DNA of 64,000 nt from assembly GCA_903813345.2 (NCBI GenBank), contig CAIIXF020000001.1, positions 7,693,098 to 7,757,097 on the forward strand. The letters run 5' to 3'. Under the pieces are notes generated by a model. That model was not told the origin of the DNA and did not search any database. It saw nothing but the letters and a program-made list of their open reading frames with translations. This DNA comes from Owenia fusiformis. Lineage: Eukaryota > Annelida > Polychaeta > Sabellida > Oweniidae. Positions 36,828 through 48,960 of this stretch are shown here, one piece after another. The translations under genes were made by a program, and so were the position numbers. How positions within the stretch are numbered: the stretch's first letter is position 1; every line of letters begins with the position of its first letter.

Positions 36828-39800
36828 CTAATTCATTTTTGCCTGTATTGTATTCTGATTTTTATTCATTAAAACTTTCCGTGCTCCTTTAAGTAATTTT
36901 GAGAACCAGAATACGTTAAGTATGTCAAGTGTTACGCATGACGTCACCATGACATAATGTATATTCCCTACACTCCAGTAATAGTCTGTCCCATATACAG
37001 TATAAACTTTGTGCCAATAGAATGGGATGCTAGCAATGCGGACGAGGAAGAAGGCTACTGTCAACCCCAGACCATTTGCTATAAATGCAGGTGATGATCG
37101 TTTACAACCAAGTGCATCCATGAACCATCTAAAAGGTAATGCATTATTTTAGCACATGAGAAATACACATCTATTGGTTGCATAGCATATACATCTTTTG
37201 ATTCAGCCATATTTTATTCATTAAAACAAAATACACATAAGTGAGAGATGAGTATTTGACTTAAGTATTTATATTCGAAGATTTAGACTAACCTTTGGTT
37301 TACAAATGGAGTCGAAAATTCACACAACAGACGAAAATTGGCAAAGTAGGGAAATGTAGAATAAGTCTGAAAATAAAACATTTTGTTTTGGTTAAAAATA
37401 CATTTTTTATGCAGGATTAGACTGAACTGTATAAATATGAACCGATAATCGATTGAAGATACACTCTACTATGGTATATGAATTGTACAAGATTCAGGCA
37501 ATTCACAGCAATTATGACAGATATTTATTATAAAGGATTCAAGCAATTTGTTGAATGATTTGAAGTGCAATACAGGATATATTTTGCTCGAGAAATTTCG
37601 TATTGGAACGAGATGAAGTTGAGTGCCAATACAGAATATCGAGAGCATAATATATCCTGTATAAATCATTCTATAACGTTTTTATCGTGTGATCCTTTGT
37701 ATTGCTACTGAGAAAAATGAAATTTCTGAAAATGTATTACATTTTTACCATTATGTATTTCTAAATGTCCTTACCATGACATAGTAATAAGCATATATGG
37801 TGGCACCATGGTGCAGTAGGTAGAGCAGGTATTCACTCCCAGTGGCAAAGTGGTATACAGACATTATGATCTGATCTGAAGAACAATCAGAAAAAGATAT
37901 CATTCAGGGTTAAATCAACCTTTAGTTGGCCATAACTTTGAGACTCACAGGCTAGTAGTACCACACTGCCATAATAATGAAACCAAGAAAGAAAAGCACT
38001 GTACTTATTTTACAAAAGGTTTTATGTCATATATTTAAAACACATAATCAAGATAATTACTATAAGTAATACCTTTTATATTAGAAAACTTACCCGATGC
38101 CATGTATCCTACCACTATTGCACATTCATATTTCACCACCGCTGAGTTAGCCCTACAAGAAATAAATGATCATATTTCATTATGTATGCAATGCTTCAGT
38201 CTAATTTGATTGGTTTAACACAAAATTAGTATTGGAGCAGTAAATAGTGGTACAGTTGCATTATCGAAGCAATGCGGGTCTAAAATAATCATGTTGACTC
38301 CAGTGAGTTATCAAAAGACTCAAATTGCTGATCAAGTTCTGGATGAACGGATGGACTAATGGACAAACGGTGCTTAGAGATCATAAGTATTTCATAAGAT
38401 AACTTCCACAAACAAAACTTTCTAATTGTCAGTTGATACTACAATGTATACTGGTTTAAACCTAGTCTCAATCAAATTTCTATTGCTTGTTGCTTGTTTA
38501 ACAACACAACAGATGGTGAATGAAAATATTGATTCCATATAGCAGATAAAATTGAAATACAGTTATCTTATTTTGATATCATTAACATCTGCAATTCGAA
38601 AAACTAGTTTCGTTCGATCTTCTTTTTCCTAAAATTATAATCATCCCCACAATCTGGGTTATTTGTGGGGGAAGTTAAAGCATGTGTTTTAATGAATACT
38701 TTATATTTTAATTTAAACCACATACCAGATTGGGTGTACATAATGGACTCGTGGGGAAAGTTAAGTACATTTAATGGCTTGAAAGGATGGATGACTCCAG
38801 AGATTACAACTACTTGATTGCCACATCCTGGTTCTAATAGAACTTAAATAAATTTTGATACTGTAATCTAATGAATTCAAAACTCTAATTTCTTACACAA
38901 AGGAAGAAAATATAAAATCAATAAATAAATGCAATAAATTTATGAGATTTTTCAAAAGCAATATAAGATATCTATAATATGAATAATATGGCAATAAGAT
39001 GATTAAATGTCACCACTTTGTAAATTATTGCTAATTGTTGGAGACACCAAACACAACTTGTTAAAGACTCTGAACGCGGACCACCGAACACTGTCCACAT
39101 CACTTTGGTGATGACAAAATAATACTAGAGAACAATGCGTACAATGCGATCATCTTGTGACAGTTACCTCCCCCAAGCTGATTCAGCAACAACAAATTTA
39201 GAAATCCCCTAGTGAAAAGCTCTTTATGGTAAGTGTTATTGAGTTAAGTGTATGAATAATTAAGGCAACTACCAGATGGGGTCTCTATGCAGCTCATCAT
39301 CCATCAGTAATGCATACACAACCATGGTGTTAACAAGAGCACAATGGACGTTGGAATTGATTCTGAAACACACAAAAGCACAATCATCATGTGGTTTAAT
39401 AAAAGCATTATATTAAGATTCACAGCTGGATAAATAATCTAATAAATATTGCATTAAAAACAATGTAAATGTATTTCTATGTGCTTTTTATCAAACAAAT
39501 TACTTTTATTTCATGATAAATATTTTTATGATTTGACTGAGCCATATAAGTAGTTTTATTATTTTCATTTGATGATCAATCATCATGCTTGAATAAATTA
39601 CATGTACATGAACAGGAAATGTAAACTTTATTCTGGGCTGTAAAAACAAGGAGTGCTGCTTCACTCAGAATTACACTCAAAAATGATACTGCTCTCAACC
39701 ATAAATGCCATTTGGTGCAATCTAACTAGTTTTAGAGAATATTAATATCTAAGTGGTTTTAAAGAATTTTCATATCAGCAATACAAAGAATTAATTTAAA

Positions 39801-41293
39801 GATATTTTTGTCAGTTGAGTATCAAAAAGCCAATACTGTCTTTTTACTTACTACTTACAAACAAGTTGTTAGGTAAAAGTACATATAAGGGTGTTTCACT
39901 TTTCGACTTTTTTCGAATCAAGATGGAGTTTTGCCCAGTTGGTCTCCTAATAAAGGAAAGCAAGCACAAAAAATTTCAACCCAAATCCAGAGACTATGAC
40001 TCCCCCTACCACACTTTTTGATGCCCATTCGCTACCATGTTAATAATCGTCTAAAAATTACAGAGAGTGTTATTTTCATCATGTTTGAGACCATGTTCTA
40101 CCAAAGGCACTTCAGTGATTTGCCAACTGGAGGAGTAGGAGTAGGAGGCCAACTGGGCAAAACTCCATCTTGATTTGAAAAAAAGTCTAAAAGTGAAACA
40201 CCCTAATGCATATAATTCATGCACTTTTGTTATCTCTGTCATATTACCCAACAAATAGGAATTTTGGATCCAATTATTATGAAATACAACATAAAGAAGA
40301 GGTTCTGACATGAGTACTTGTCAAAGATTATCTATTTTTAATAAGCTTCGATAAAGAAACAATATCGAAGCAGATCTCAATTATCATATGAGAAAATAAT
40401 TTTCATAATGCCTGAACCAGTTTTTAATCAGCTAGGAAAATATATTTTTAAAGTGGATATTCTATACATTTTATGAAATCATGTACAGTGCACAAAGCTA
40501 AAAATATTAGTTACCATTAACTGGACAGGCTCTGAAGGTAGTATATATCTTGTTATTTAAAACTGTTATAAAAATCTGAAGAAATTGAATATTATTTACT
40601 AAGGTAGATACCAATGCTTTTTGACACTCAACTTTTTGGCAATTAAAAAGCCCTGCCTGCATTTAGTTGTCATGTGAATAATTTTGAAACCATATCCTAA
40701 TTATTTCACAAACCCTTTGTTGATTCTGCAATAGTTTCCAATTTGAAAACAGCATTTAACCTTTTTAATTGGGAACTTTTTTGAAATTTCCAAAATGGCT
40801 GCCATGTGATTCCAGAATTAACACGAGTGTGACGTGACATCACAGTTCCTCGTTCCTAGGTAACAACAAGATCACAATTGCTCGTTTCTAGGTAGCAACA
40901 AGATTTTTGATTAAAATGGCACAGAATTGCCCTGATTAACACCCTTAAATCCGATTTTCAAAAAATATATTTGGAGAAACAATAAAAGGTAAGTGGAATA
41001 AATTAGAAGATGGTTTCAAGTTACCAAAGAAGTCAATTTGAAACTCAAGAATGCTTTCTTTGACTCATAATCACAAAAAAGTCGAGTGACTTTTTAGATG
41101 TCGAAAATCTTAGTATAATTACTCACCGAGAGTTCCACTCCACCTGTTTATCAGGTGCCAGGAAATTATATCCAGGAATCCATGTCTGCGATAACTTAGG
41201 GCTGACAATCTTAAAGGAGAACAGGAAGAACAAGCAACTTATACAAGCTGCTGGATAGTATGAGACATCAGCCACAAATGGCATTCCAGCCAT
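36828..41293 (-). CDS. TLCD4: TLCD4 (TMEM56), TLC-domain membrane protein
   Basis: Six coding exons on the - strand: 41293-41127, 39362-39273, 38152-38094, 37875-37775, 37366-37293, 37128-36828. They sum to 792 nt, 263 aa plus TAG, the same length as I recall for vertebrate TLCD4. Start MAGMPFVADVSYYPAACISC; then WIPGYNFLAPDKQVEWNSR, INSNVHCALVNTMVVYALL, YECAIVVGYMASDQIIMSVY, EYLLYLLHHGATIYAYYYVM, FPYFANFRLLCEFSTPFVNQ and RWFMDALG. The HH pair (LLHHGAT) and the run of hydrophobic segments are typical of TRAM-LAG1-CLN8 proteins. It is a multi-pass membrane protein; its biochemical role is not settled. The exon 2 donor (GTAGTT) is weak. It is divergent to ALG14 ~10.9 kb away. Confidence 0.93.
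37553..37672. repeat. Imperfect hairpin in TLCD4 intron 4
   Basis: GAATGATTTGAAGTGCAATA-CAGGATATATTTTGCTCGAG on the left pairs with CTCG(A)-GCATAATATATCCTGTATAA-ATCATTC on the right around a short spacer. It is probably a small foldback repeat. Confidence 0.5.
39889..40203. mobile_element. MITE with ~55-bp inverted ends and TAA duplication
   Basis: 315 bp beginning GGGTGTTTCACTTTT and ending AAAAGTGAAACACCC. The inverted similarity runs inward ~55 bp (GATGGAGTTTTGCCCAGTTG / CAACTGGGCAAAACTCCATC). It is flanked by TAA on both sides (39886-39888, 40204-40206). The TAA target suggests a PIF/Harbinger-like origin. It lies in TLCD4 intron 1. Confidence 0.75.
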
Positions 41294-41389
41294 TTTTATA
41301 ATATCCTAGGATTTCTTAGTCTTTGTTAATAATAATCTCTTTGTCTTGTAGTTTTTAGTGGATTGTTCGACTCCTAGCCATCATGTGGC
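41294..41389 (-). promoter_or_regulatory. TLCD4 5' leader with short upstream ORF
   Basis: On the - strand, CTTTCAG just before 41389 is a good acceptor, so the start codon at 41293 probably lies in an exon beginning at 41389 with a non-coding exon further up. The leader contains ATGATGGCTAGGAGTCGAAC, a short upstream ORF ending in TAA before the main ATG. The transcription start is not identified. Confidence 0.4.
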
Positions 41390-42900
41390 CTGAAAGTATA
41401 AAGAGAGTACTAATATATTGATGTAATTATTATTACACATACAAGGGGTGATCTCAGAGATCTATGTTGCAAATTTAGTTGCTATGGCACCTGATGAATA
41501 GGTACCTGATGCACTCTCAAAATTCAAGTGAATCCTCTACCCTATAGTCTTGCTTAAAGACTGTGTACCCCCTATATATTCACCTTGACCCACACAATAC
41601 CAACATAACTGGTAGATAGTGAAGTGAAGTAGATAGGGTAGGGGGAGGGGGGGGGGGTCAGAGTCTTAGGCAAGACCACTACCTTTTGTTTATAACATCA
41701 AATTCAGAATATCTTATATTGTGAAATCATCTGTGATACCATGTGTAACATCATCAGTGACAACATATGTAATTAAAGATAAGATATGCCTTATTGGCTC
41801 AAAAGTGGTTCTAAGGTTCCACAACCCGACAGTGAGCATGATCCAAAAGCAATACAAGCTGTAACCACTGTCTTTCTTCAATATTATACTATGGAGAACA
41901 TGGAAAATTATAATGAAATTGGTGTTAAACGATGATTTCAAGATCATAGGCCAGTCAGAATAGTAACTTACTACCCCTTTAATATTCACCAAGACAACAG
42001 ACTCTGAGGTTCCGAAGATCAAGCAAGAAAGCCACGCTTCTTGTGTTTATAGCCGATCTTCATTAAGAGTTTTCCCATAGTCCTACACGGGGTATATTAA
42101 CATTTTAATGTTTTTAAGATCAGCCAAGCACCAAGAGTAGTATAGTACTTGAAAGGATCTTTTAATAATTGTTTTGAGGAAGCATTTTATAATAAGTTCA
42201 AAACCTAAGCAGTGTCTACTTTTTCCATTATGAGAACTTTTTTATGTATGAAAAAATTGTTATTTATGTTTTGGGTAAAACAACAATTATGCTGTTTTTG
42301 TACAGTTTGTTTAGTGATATTGGATTTATTTCCATGGATTTAAAGGTTATTTAATGTTTTTGATACAGGGTTTATGTGAGGGAGATGCAATATATCAACC
42401 CGGGGGAAATTGAGCATTAATAACTGATTCATTCTATACTTAGTAGATAGCCAAGTCCCCTGGCTCAGTATCTACTCTTTGGATTTGTGATGTCGTAGAT
42501 CTGATGAGCGGGTGATATCAGCGTATTATATACGACCCGCTCACTTCAGATATCAGTTATATTCCTGCATGTTATTTACCTATAAACACTACTACATGTA
42601 AGTGTTGAATAAAATATACCAAATATATATACCAAATTTCCACTATGTATGATAACATGACTCCAAATATCAGAGCTGTCAAGTGTCCCGCGAATGGCGG
42701 GATTATCCCGCGAATTTGATCAAAATTAGGCTAATTCGCGTGTCCCGCAATGTCCCGCGAAGTCCCGCAAATGTGGCTTTGACCTCCGCGAATTTCCGAA
42801 ATTGTTGCAATCCCCTATATTGTGATTATCTTATCTTTTATAAGTTTTTGCACTTTTGAGGAGTAAAGTTTACCTAATTTTAAGTACCTAGCATGCTGCA

Positions 42901-43389
42901 GGCCTGTCAACTGTCCCGCAATTTGCGTATTTGTCACGCATTTGCTGAAGAATTTGAAGTCACGCCAGTTATTTTTGCGTGACAGAAAATGTCACGCAAA
43001 TACGCATTTTACCTGGTAATTGTCAAGCAAAAAAATTTCTGTAGAAAAATTTCTAAAAAAGATCGTCTACACAGCAAAAATACGAACGCCGGAAAAAAAA
43101 TGTACGCATTTCGTTCGGACTTTTCACGCGAATTATGTATATGTCACGCATTCCGTTCAAAATTTTTCGTACCTACCCCCCCCCCCGTTGACGGATGTTT
43201 GAAACGCGAGCGTATCGAGCGCGAAAAATTTGAGGTGTACAAAATTTGGCAAGATGTAATAAAATTTAAACCAAGGTGTTCAAAATTTGGATCAAGGTGT
43301 CCAGATTTGGACCAAGGAGTCCACATTTTAAGGGGAGGTGTTCAACATTTCTAAGTCACTCATGTTAGGTGTTCCCAAGTTGACAGGCC
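42901..43389. mobile_element. Non-autonomous element with GGCCTGTCAACT ends
   Basis: 489 bp with 5' GGCCTGTCAACTGTCCCGCA and 3' CAAGTTGACAGGCC. The interior is rich in TGTCACGCA phrases. A related partial copy occurs at 57186-57420 (CCTGTCAACCCTCACGCATT). ATGCTG near both edges may be a remnant of a target duplication. Confidence 0.6.
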
Positions 43390-43575
43390 TGATGCTGTTG
43401 TTTGGTATCAAAATAAAGGGGAAAGGTTCAACTTTCATTTTAATTACGAAAATAGGGATGTAGGTCACAAATAGTTCCAACGTTGGCCTTTTTACTACCC
43501 GTGTGGCCTTCATCTCAGAACTGAGCAAATATTAGCAAACGCGAGTTACAATAAATGGACGCTGATATCTAGAAA

Positions 43576-44005
43576 GGGTTTGTAGAAAAACACGGGTACC
43601 GAGTAGAAAATCCTCCATGCTGGGTTCAAACTTGGTACCCGGTACCCGGTCAAAAAAACGGGAACCCAAAAAACGAAAAATACGAATATATAACATAATA
43701 GATTATGAGAAAACGTGTAAGATTTGTTTTGAATTTACAAAAATGTATGTAACATCCTTCAAAATTGAGCTAGAAGCTTCAAATAAAAAGCATATTTTAA
43801 GGCCTTTTTCTTCCTCTATCGTCATGGCCATATTTTCATTGGTTATTGGGGGGGGGTGCGATCGCACCACCGCACCCCCCCCCCTTCGTTACCAATGGAA
43901 ATATGACCATGATGATAGAGGAAGAAAAGAGCCTTAAAATGGGTACCAAGTTTGAATCCAGCATGGAGGATTTACTACCCAGTACCCGGTTTTTTCTACA
44001 AACCC
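43576..44005. mobile_element. Foldback element with 10-bp target duplication
   Basis: 430 bp, almost entirely a single inverted repeat: GGGTTTGTAGAAAAACACGG on the left against CCGGTTTTTTCTACAAACCC on the right, and on through CCTCCATGCTGG / CCAGCATGGAGG to a central G-run/C-run at ~43846-43882. It is flanked by identical TATCTAGAAA at 43566-43575 and 44006-44015. The long arms and 10-bp duplication fit a Mutator-like foldback transposon. No coding capacity. Confidence 0.82.
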
Positions 44006-44956
44006 TATCTAGAAAAGTAACCTCATTTCCTATAATTTGATGTAGATTAATCAATTGAAAGCCCATGCCTACAGTATATGAATAGGTACATTTTAATATA
44101 TAACATTATGGGGGTAAGCGTTTCATAGTTGGTCACGACGCCAGAAGTGCAAAGTATTGTTCCGAGTTTTTGAATTTCGTGTTAGATTACGGTACTCACA
44201 CCTGAAGCATGGTTTTTGTTTTTGGTAAATTACAATGAAGTATAATAATATTCCTATGCGTATTTTGTGAAATTGTGTTGACGTTTATTTAAGTTACAAT
44301 GTAACGGTGCATTATATTTGATTAATCAGTATCTGAAAGTTTGATTTAAGTACTTTTACACGCTTTTACATTAGTCCCAATCACGCAAATCCCTTGAATG
44401 TCCCGGGACATCCTGCAAATTTAGGTGGATGTCCCGCGAAATCCCGCAAATTTAGGGCACTCTGTCTAAAAAATCTGTCCCTCTATGAAGTTTTTGGTGG
44501 TACCCCTGTTAACTGTCCCGCAATTAGGGTGTTTGTCCCTCGAATGGTCCCGCGAAATCCCGCGAATTTGATAAAAAAAAATTGGCCTATTAGCACAATC
44601 ACGCAAATCCCTTAAATGTCCCGCGAAATCCCGCGAATTTAGTAGATGTCCCGCAAATTTTGGGCACTTGGTCTAAAAAATCTGTCCCGCGAGAAAATCT
44701 TTAGGGGTTGACAGTACTGAAATATATATTGAGACAGATAGTCACTTGCAATATTTATTGAACAGTCCTTCTACCACATACTTCTGCACAATTAATTGAT
44801 CTTTTATAATATTATGGATATACACGCACACACACATATTGTTAAGTGAATGATGTTGATACTAGATTAATATTTTCTCATTAAAAGGTTCTTAAAACAT
44901 AGAGGCCAAATGGAAATAATTGTTAAACAATGCCAATGCATTGACATAATATTATA

Positions 44957-45090
44957 CAAATATTTAATTCTATTGAGGTGAATACCTGTGCATCTTTCAC
45001 AAGTGATATTCCACGAAGCCCGAAGGGCTAGTGGAATATCATCTTGTGAAAGTGTCACAGGTATTCACCGAAAATAGAATTAAATATTTG
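44957..45090. repeat. Near-perfect ~60-bp-arm hairpin
   Basis: CAAATATTTAATTCTATT then GGTGAATACCTGTG and TTTCACAAGTGATATTCCAC form the left arm; GTGGAATATCATCTTGTGAA then CACAGGTATTCACC and AATAGAATTAAATATTTG form the right. The loop is ~16 nt (GAAGCCCGAAGGGCTA). It abuts the element at 45093. Confidence 0.85.
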
Positions 45091-45092
45091 TT

Positions 45093-45561
45093 TTATTATA
45101 TCACTGTCATAACATCTTCTATAATTAAAGTGTTCCCCTTCAATTGATCGTGCCTCCAAATACAGCTGGTTCAATTTTTATTCAATGTCGATTTTGATAC
45201 GTTTTCCAAATCAATCACATCGTCTTTGCTAGATATCCAATCTTGAAAGATCTTCACTGATCTTTTTGTTGCCTTTATTGTGTTATCTGAATGAATATTC
45301 CCGTGGATTCTATCAATTTCTTCAGCAGAAATATTTGGAAACCTTTGTTTACCGTCTGCCATTTGGGTTATTATGGGGTATATAAAATGAAAATTACACA
45401 GGACTAAGTCAACACCGGGGATATATAAGTCATGACCGTTGAATATCATTTGATATTCACCGGAAGTTACGTGACTTCCGTTGAATATCGCTACTTATTT
45501 TTTAGTCACGTGTACGACATGGACCAATAAGAGAGTGAGGAATATGACAGTGATATAATAA
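45093..45561. mobile_element. Short element with 19-bp inverted ends carrying a Crypton-type N-terminal ORF
   Basis: Ends TTATTATATCACTGTCATA (45093-45111) and TATGACAGTGATATAATAA (45543-45561) are perfect inverted repeats. The interior holds the 63-codon ORF annotated below and a palindrome GGAAGTTACGTGACTTCC near 45463. It is probably a deletion derivative of a larger autonomous element. Confidence 0.65.
45171..45362 (-). pseudogene. N-terminal fragment of a KIAA1958/Crypton-like tyrosine recombinase
   Basis: The frame is open from 45449, but the recognisable part starts at the ATG at 45362: MADGKQRFPNISAEEIDRIH, then NTIKATKRSVKIFQDWISSK, ending TGA at 45171, 63 aa. The pattern (M-A-D-x-K-x-R-F-P, E-E-I-D-x-I, NTIKATKRSV) resembles the SAM-like N-terminal segment of metazoan Crypton-derived proteins (KIAA1958, ZMYM/QRICH1 relatives). 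The catalytic recombinase domain is absent, so it cannot be an active recombinase; it could bind the element ends. Recognition is from memory of the family pattern only. Confidence 0.45.
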
Positions 45562-46104
45562 ATAACTGTATAACCACCTTGTATTTCAAATTGTTGTTCA
45601 AAAATTTGATGACAATTTACCATTACAGATGATGACAATAGACGACCTAATGCCAATCACAAAAAATAATGGCTTTAACAGTATGTCACCATTTCAGGGA
45701 CATAAAAATTGAAGTGAAAAGAATTGTTCAGTTCATATACAGAGACTTTATAATTAGATATGGCACGACAATACATGTACTAGACAGTTGGTCTTAATCC
45801 GATTATCGCTAATTTTATCCTGCTATAACTTATTATAAACAAATCATTATATCCCATCTGCTAATGATTCAGAGCCCTTTTTAATCCAATGCTAAAATAT
45901 CCAATCATAAGATGCTCTTATTAGATTACATATACTGACCTGATAAGATGTTTAACTTTGAACACTGAAGTGTTGGTAGGAATGTTTTTATTTAAAGAAA
46001 AGTTATTTTGAAACAATTTTACGGTGGTATTAGCTGATACATTCTATTTGCTTATGAATGTTTTTGCTAATTTCTATGCAATCTTTGGGTTAGTTATTGT
46101 AAAA

Positions 46105-46435
46105 TTGAAAATGGTCATTTTGTATCATGGTCATGTTAACCTATGTTGCATCATGGTAATGTTGATTTATGTTGTATCATGGTGATGTTGATTTATGTTG
46201 TATCATGGTCATGCTGAACTCTTTTGTATCCCGGACATGTTGACCTTTGTTGTATCATGATCACATTAACCTATGTTGTATCAAGGTCATGTTGAATTAT
46301 GTTGTGTCATGGTCATGCTGACCTATATACAGGTCATGTTGACCTTTGTTATGTCATGGTCATGCTGAACTCTTTTGTATCATGGTCATGTTGACATATA
46401 TATGTTGACCTTTGTTGTATCATGGTCATAGAGAA
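46105..46435. repeat. Degenerate ~27-bp tandem repeat
   Basis: Repeats of the form TTGTATCATGGTCATGTTGA followed by CCTATG or similar, about 10-12 imperfect copies. No coding role seen. Confidence 0.8.
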
Positions 46436-48365
46436 AATATTTGGGTAACTCCAGCTTAACGGCCCCCTCACATATGAACAAAAAAACATGTCAAGTTGCC
46501 TGTACTGACGAAAAGGAATTGAGTAAAATTCATTCCAATTAGTACTACATATGTATGTTTTACATCGTTTGGGTGTTTGTATGTCGAAGTATTCTTTTGG
46601 AAAGCTTCGGACTCTTCCGAAGCATACGCTAACTTGTGCTTCGGTTCGCATGTTTACAATTTTTCTCTTTTCCTTATTTCACGTGTTGTAGGCAGAATCT
46701 CCACGCAATTTTTCTCACAAACGTATATCAGTATAATATGATTTAGAAAATGTACATGTTTGCGAAAAAAATAGCTCAGAAGACAACAGAATCGTCGATT
46801 TAATTCTTCACTTAAGTTACATAAACAGTTCGGGTTAAAAGTGCAGATCTTAGCTGTTTTTCGAAAAATCATACCTTCGATGTTCCGACATTTTGTTACC
46901 GAAACGAACTGTTTCGGTAACCAGCGTAATCGAGTGGATCACCAGTGCATTTCGCAAGGCTGCATATAGCAGATTCCTTCATGTAAGGAGGCCTTAAGCA
47001 AAATATGTTCAAACTGTATTTGCCAACCTAATATGCAGGCAAAGTTTGTGGGTTCACATGTACTTTATTTCTGCCAGGACATGGTACACATTGAGGTGAG
47101 AATTTGAACTTACGTTCAGGTAATGAAGATTTGGTTTGATAGATAAGTTTATAAGTTCTCCTCCACAAAAACAAACAGTAAAATCATAAAACTTCCTTTG
47201 AGTTTTCAAATAAGATTGTTTATCTTCATGGATTATGATTCCTTAATACTGAGAACCCCTCCCCAACAGAATGCGACAGGATTCACCTTCTTGCAGCATG
47301 TTATTACAGCTATGGGGATCTGAATTCTAAAATATGAGAGATGCTCTGAAGCTGTGCTGCAAAGATGTTAATCAAGCTGTCTTGAATCAAAAGAGAATCA
47401 AATCAATGTTTTTACTGTGAGGTGTGTAGCTGGGTTTAACCTACATGTAAATATTGGCAAGGGTTATCTAAGAAAAATGAGGCCCAAAATGAGACCTAGT
47501 TTTAGGCCCAAAAATATTCTACAAATTATTTTTAAAGCCCATTTATTATTGGTCATTCTAAGGGAGGAAGATGGCTCCCTGTCAATAAATAAATGTACAG
47601 TATATTAATTATTTGAGTCAAATCAAAGGGAACTCAAAACAAAATAGATATACAAAGATAATGAAATAAGCTACTCACATCTTAAATATTGATCATGTAT
47701 ATTTTCTATTCCAGATTGTTAATCAATTAATATTATAGAGTAATTTTACGTGAAAGAAATAAAATCTCTTGAAGCATTATACTGCCTTAGGCTGATTGGA
47801 TAAATGTCTGTCCTTGTGCTGAACTGATTAGGCCTAAATCCTGTTCTTTATTGACACAGCTGATAAACAATAAACAATTAACTCAAAGTCTGAAAGTCCA
47901 CGAAAACTTCTATTATTCAAGGCTAAAAGTACCATTTGGGTTATCAACCTTTTCACTATGCTTCACATAATGACCATCAGCCTTTTCACTAATGTATATA
48001 TGATGACTAAGAATATCTATATGAGGAGAGGGGGCAAATTGTAAATGATCGAGTTACAAATGACCAATATTTGGGCCAATCTGACTTTATTTTACAAAAA
48101 TTGTACTTTTTGCTCTTTTAAATTGGCATTATCAGATCTACATGTAATGGCCAACCTCTAACTTACCACTCTCAAAGGTATCTCTTTAATATCCAATCAT
48201 ATTGATTAAAATACATGTATAATCCAAGGTCTTTAATTGAATAAGTGACTCAAATGCAAATTGGGATATTTATAGTTCAATGTCAAGATAATGAGAAATC
48301 TCTTAAGACTTCAACCTAAACGTAATTAATACTGTACATAAATGCTTATAGATATTTCATTATGA
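46436..48365. other. Spacer, no feature recognised
   Basis: AT-rich sequence between TLCD4 and ALG14 with scattered short open frames that show no family resemblance and no splice-linked partners. Confidence 0.5.
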
Positions 48366-48419
48366 ATGATGGTATTCAAAATCAAATGCAATGCTTCACA
48401 GAATTTTTTCAACAATGTG

Positions 48420-48960
48420 CAAAATTCTAACTGGACAACAGCAACGCCAAAGCGTAGCAAATCCCATCGAACAGCCATGGCTGGTATTTTTACAAACAAA
48501 GTATATAGCAAAAATGGCAGCCATTTTTCAAATTGGCCACTATCTACCAAAAGTGTCATTAGACAGTGTGCCATGCTTATAGCATTCACATACCAAATAT
48601 GAACAAAATCGCTCCACTACTTTTCGAGTTATAGTAAAATACGTAAAAATGGCGGTCATTTTTCAAAATAGCCACCTTCTACCAAAAGTGTCATTAGACA
48701 GTGTGCCATACTTATAGTATTCACATACCAAATATGAACAAAACTGCTCCACTACTTTTCGAGTTATAGTAAAATACGTTAAAATGGTGGCCATTTTTCA
48801 AAATGACCGCCTTCTACCAAAAGTGTCATTGAACAGTGTGCCATGCTTATAGTATTCACCTACCAAATAAGAACAAAATCGCTCCACTACTTTTCGAGTT
48901 ACAGCAAAAACCGTAAAATAGCGAGTAAAGGCCGCCATTTTTCATTCACTTCATTTTAGT
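48420..48960. repeat. Inverted partial copy of the 135-bp-core repeat
   Basis: Reads CAAATCCCATCGAACAGCCA at its left end, the reverse complement of the right end at 32782. It has about three 135-bp-type units (ACCAAATATGAACAAAATCG) with AAAATGGCGGTCATTTTTCA phrases. The distal end with the CCGTCC tract is missing, so it is truncated. Confidence 0.75.

Larger units (their letters stand above)
42670..44716. repeat. Composite repeat with TCCCGCGAA-rich arms
   Basis: Left arm from 42670 (GCTGTCAAGTGTCCCGCGAA) and right arm from ~44375 to 44716 (ending TCTTTAGGGGTTGACAGT) are inverted relatives rich in TCCCGCGAA / TCCCGCAAAT phrases. Between them lie at least two further elements (42901-43389 and 43576-44005). 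The outer arms plausibly mark a ~2-kb element that has been invaded; the outer boundaries are approximate. Confidence 0.55.

Noticed and set aside
43144-44066. Several 60-120-codon frames on both strands in the 43-44 kb repeats
   Set aside because: They lie in inverted, low-complexity element sequence (G-runs, C-runs) and mirror one another across the foldback.
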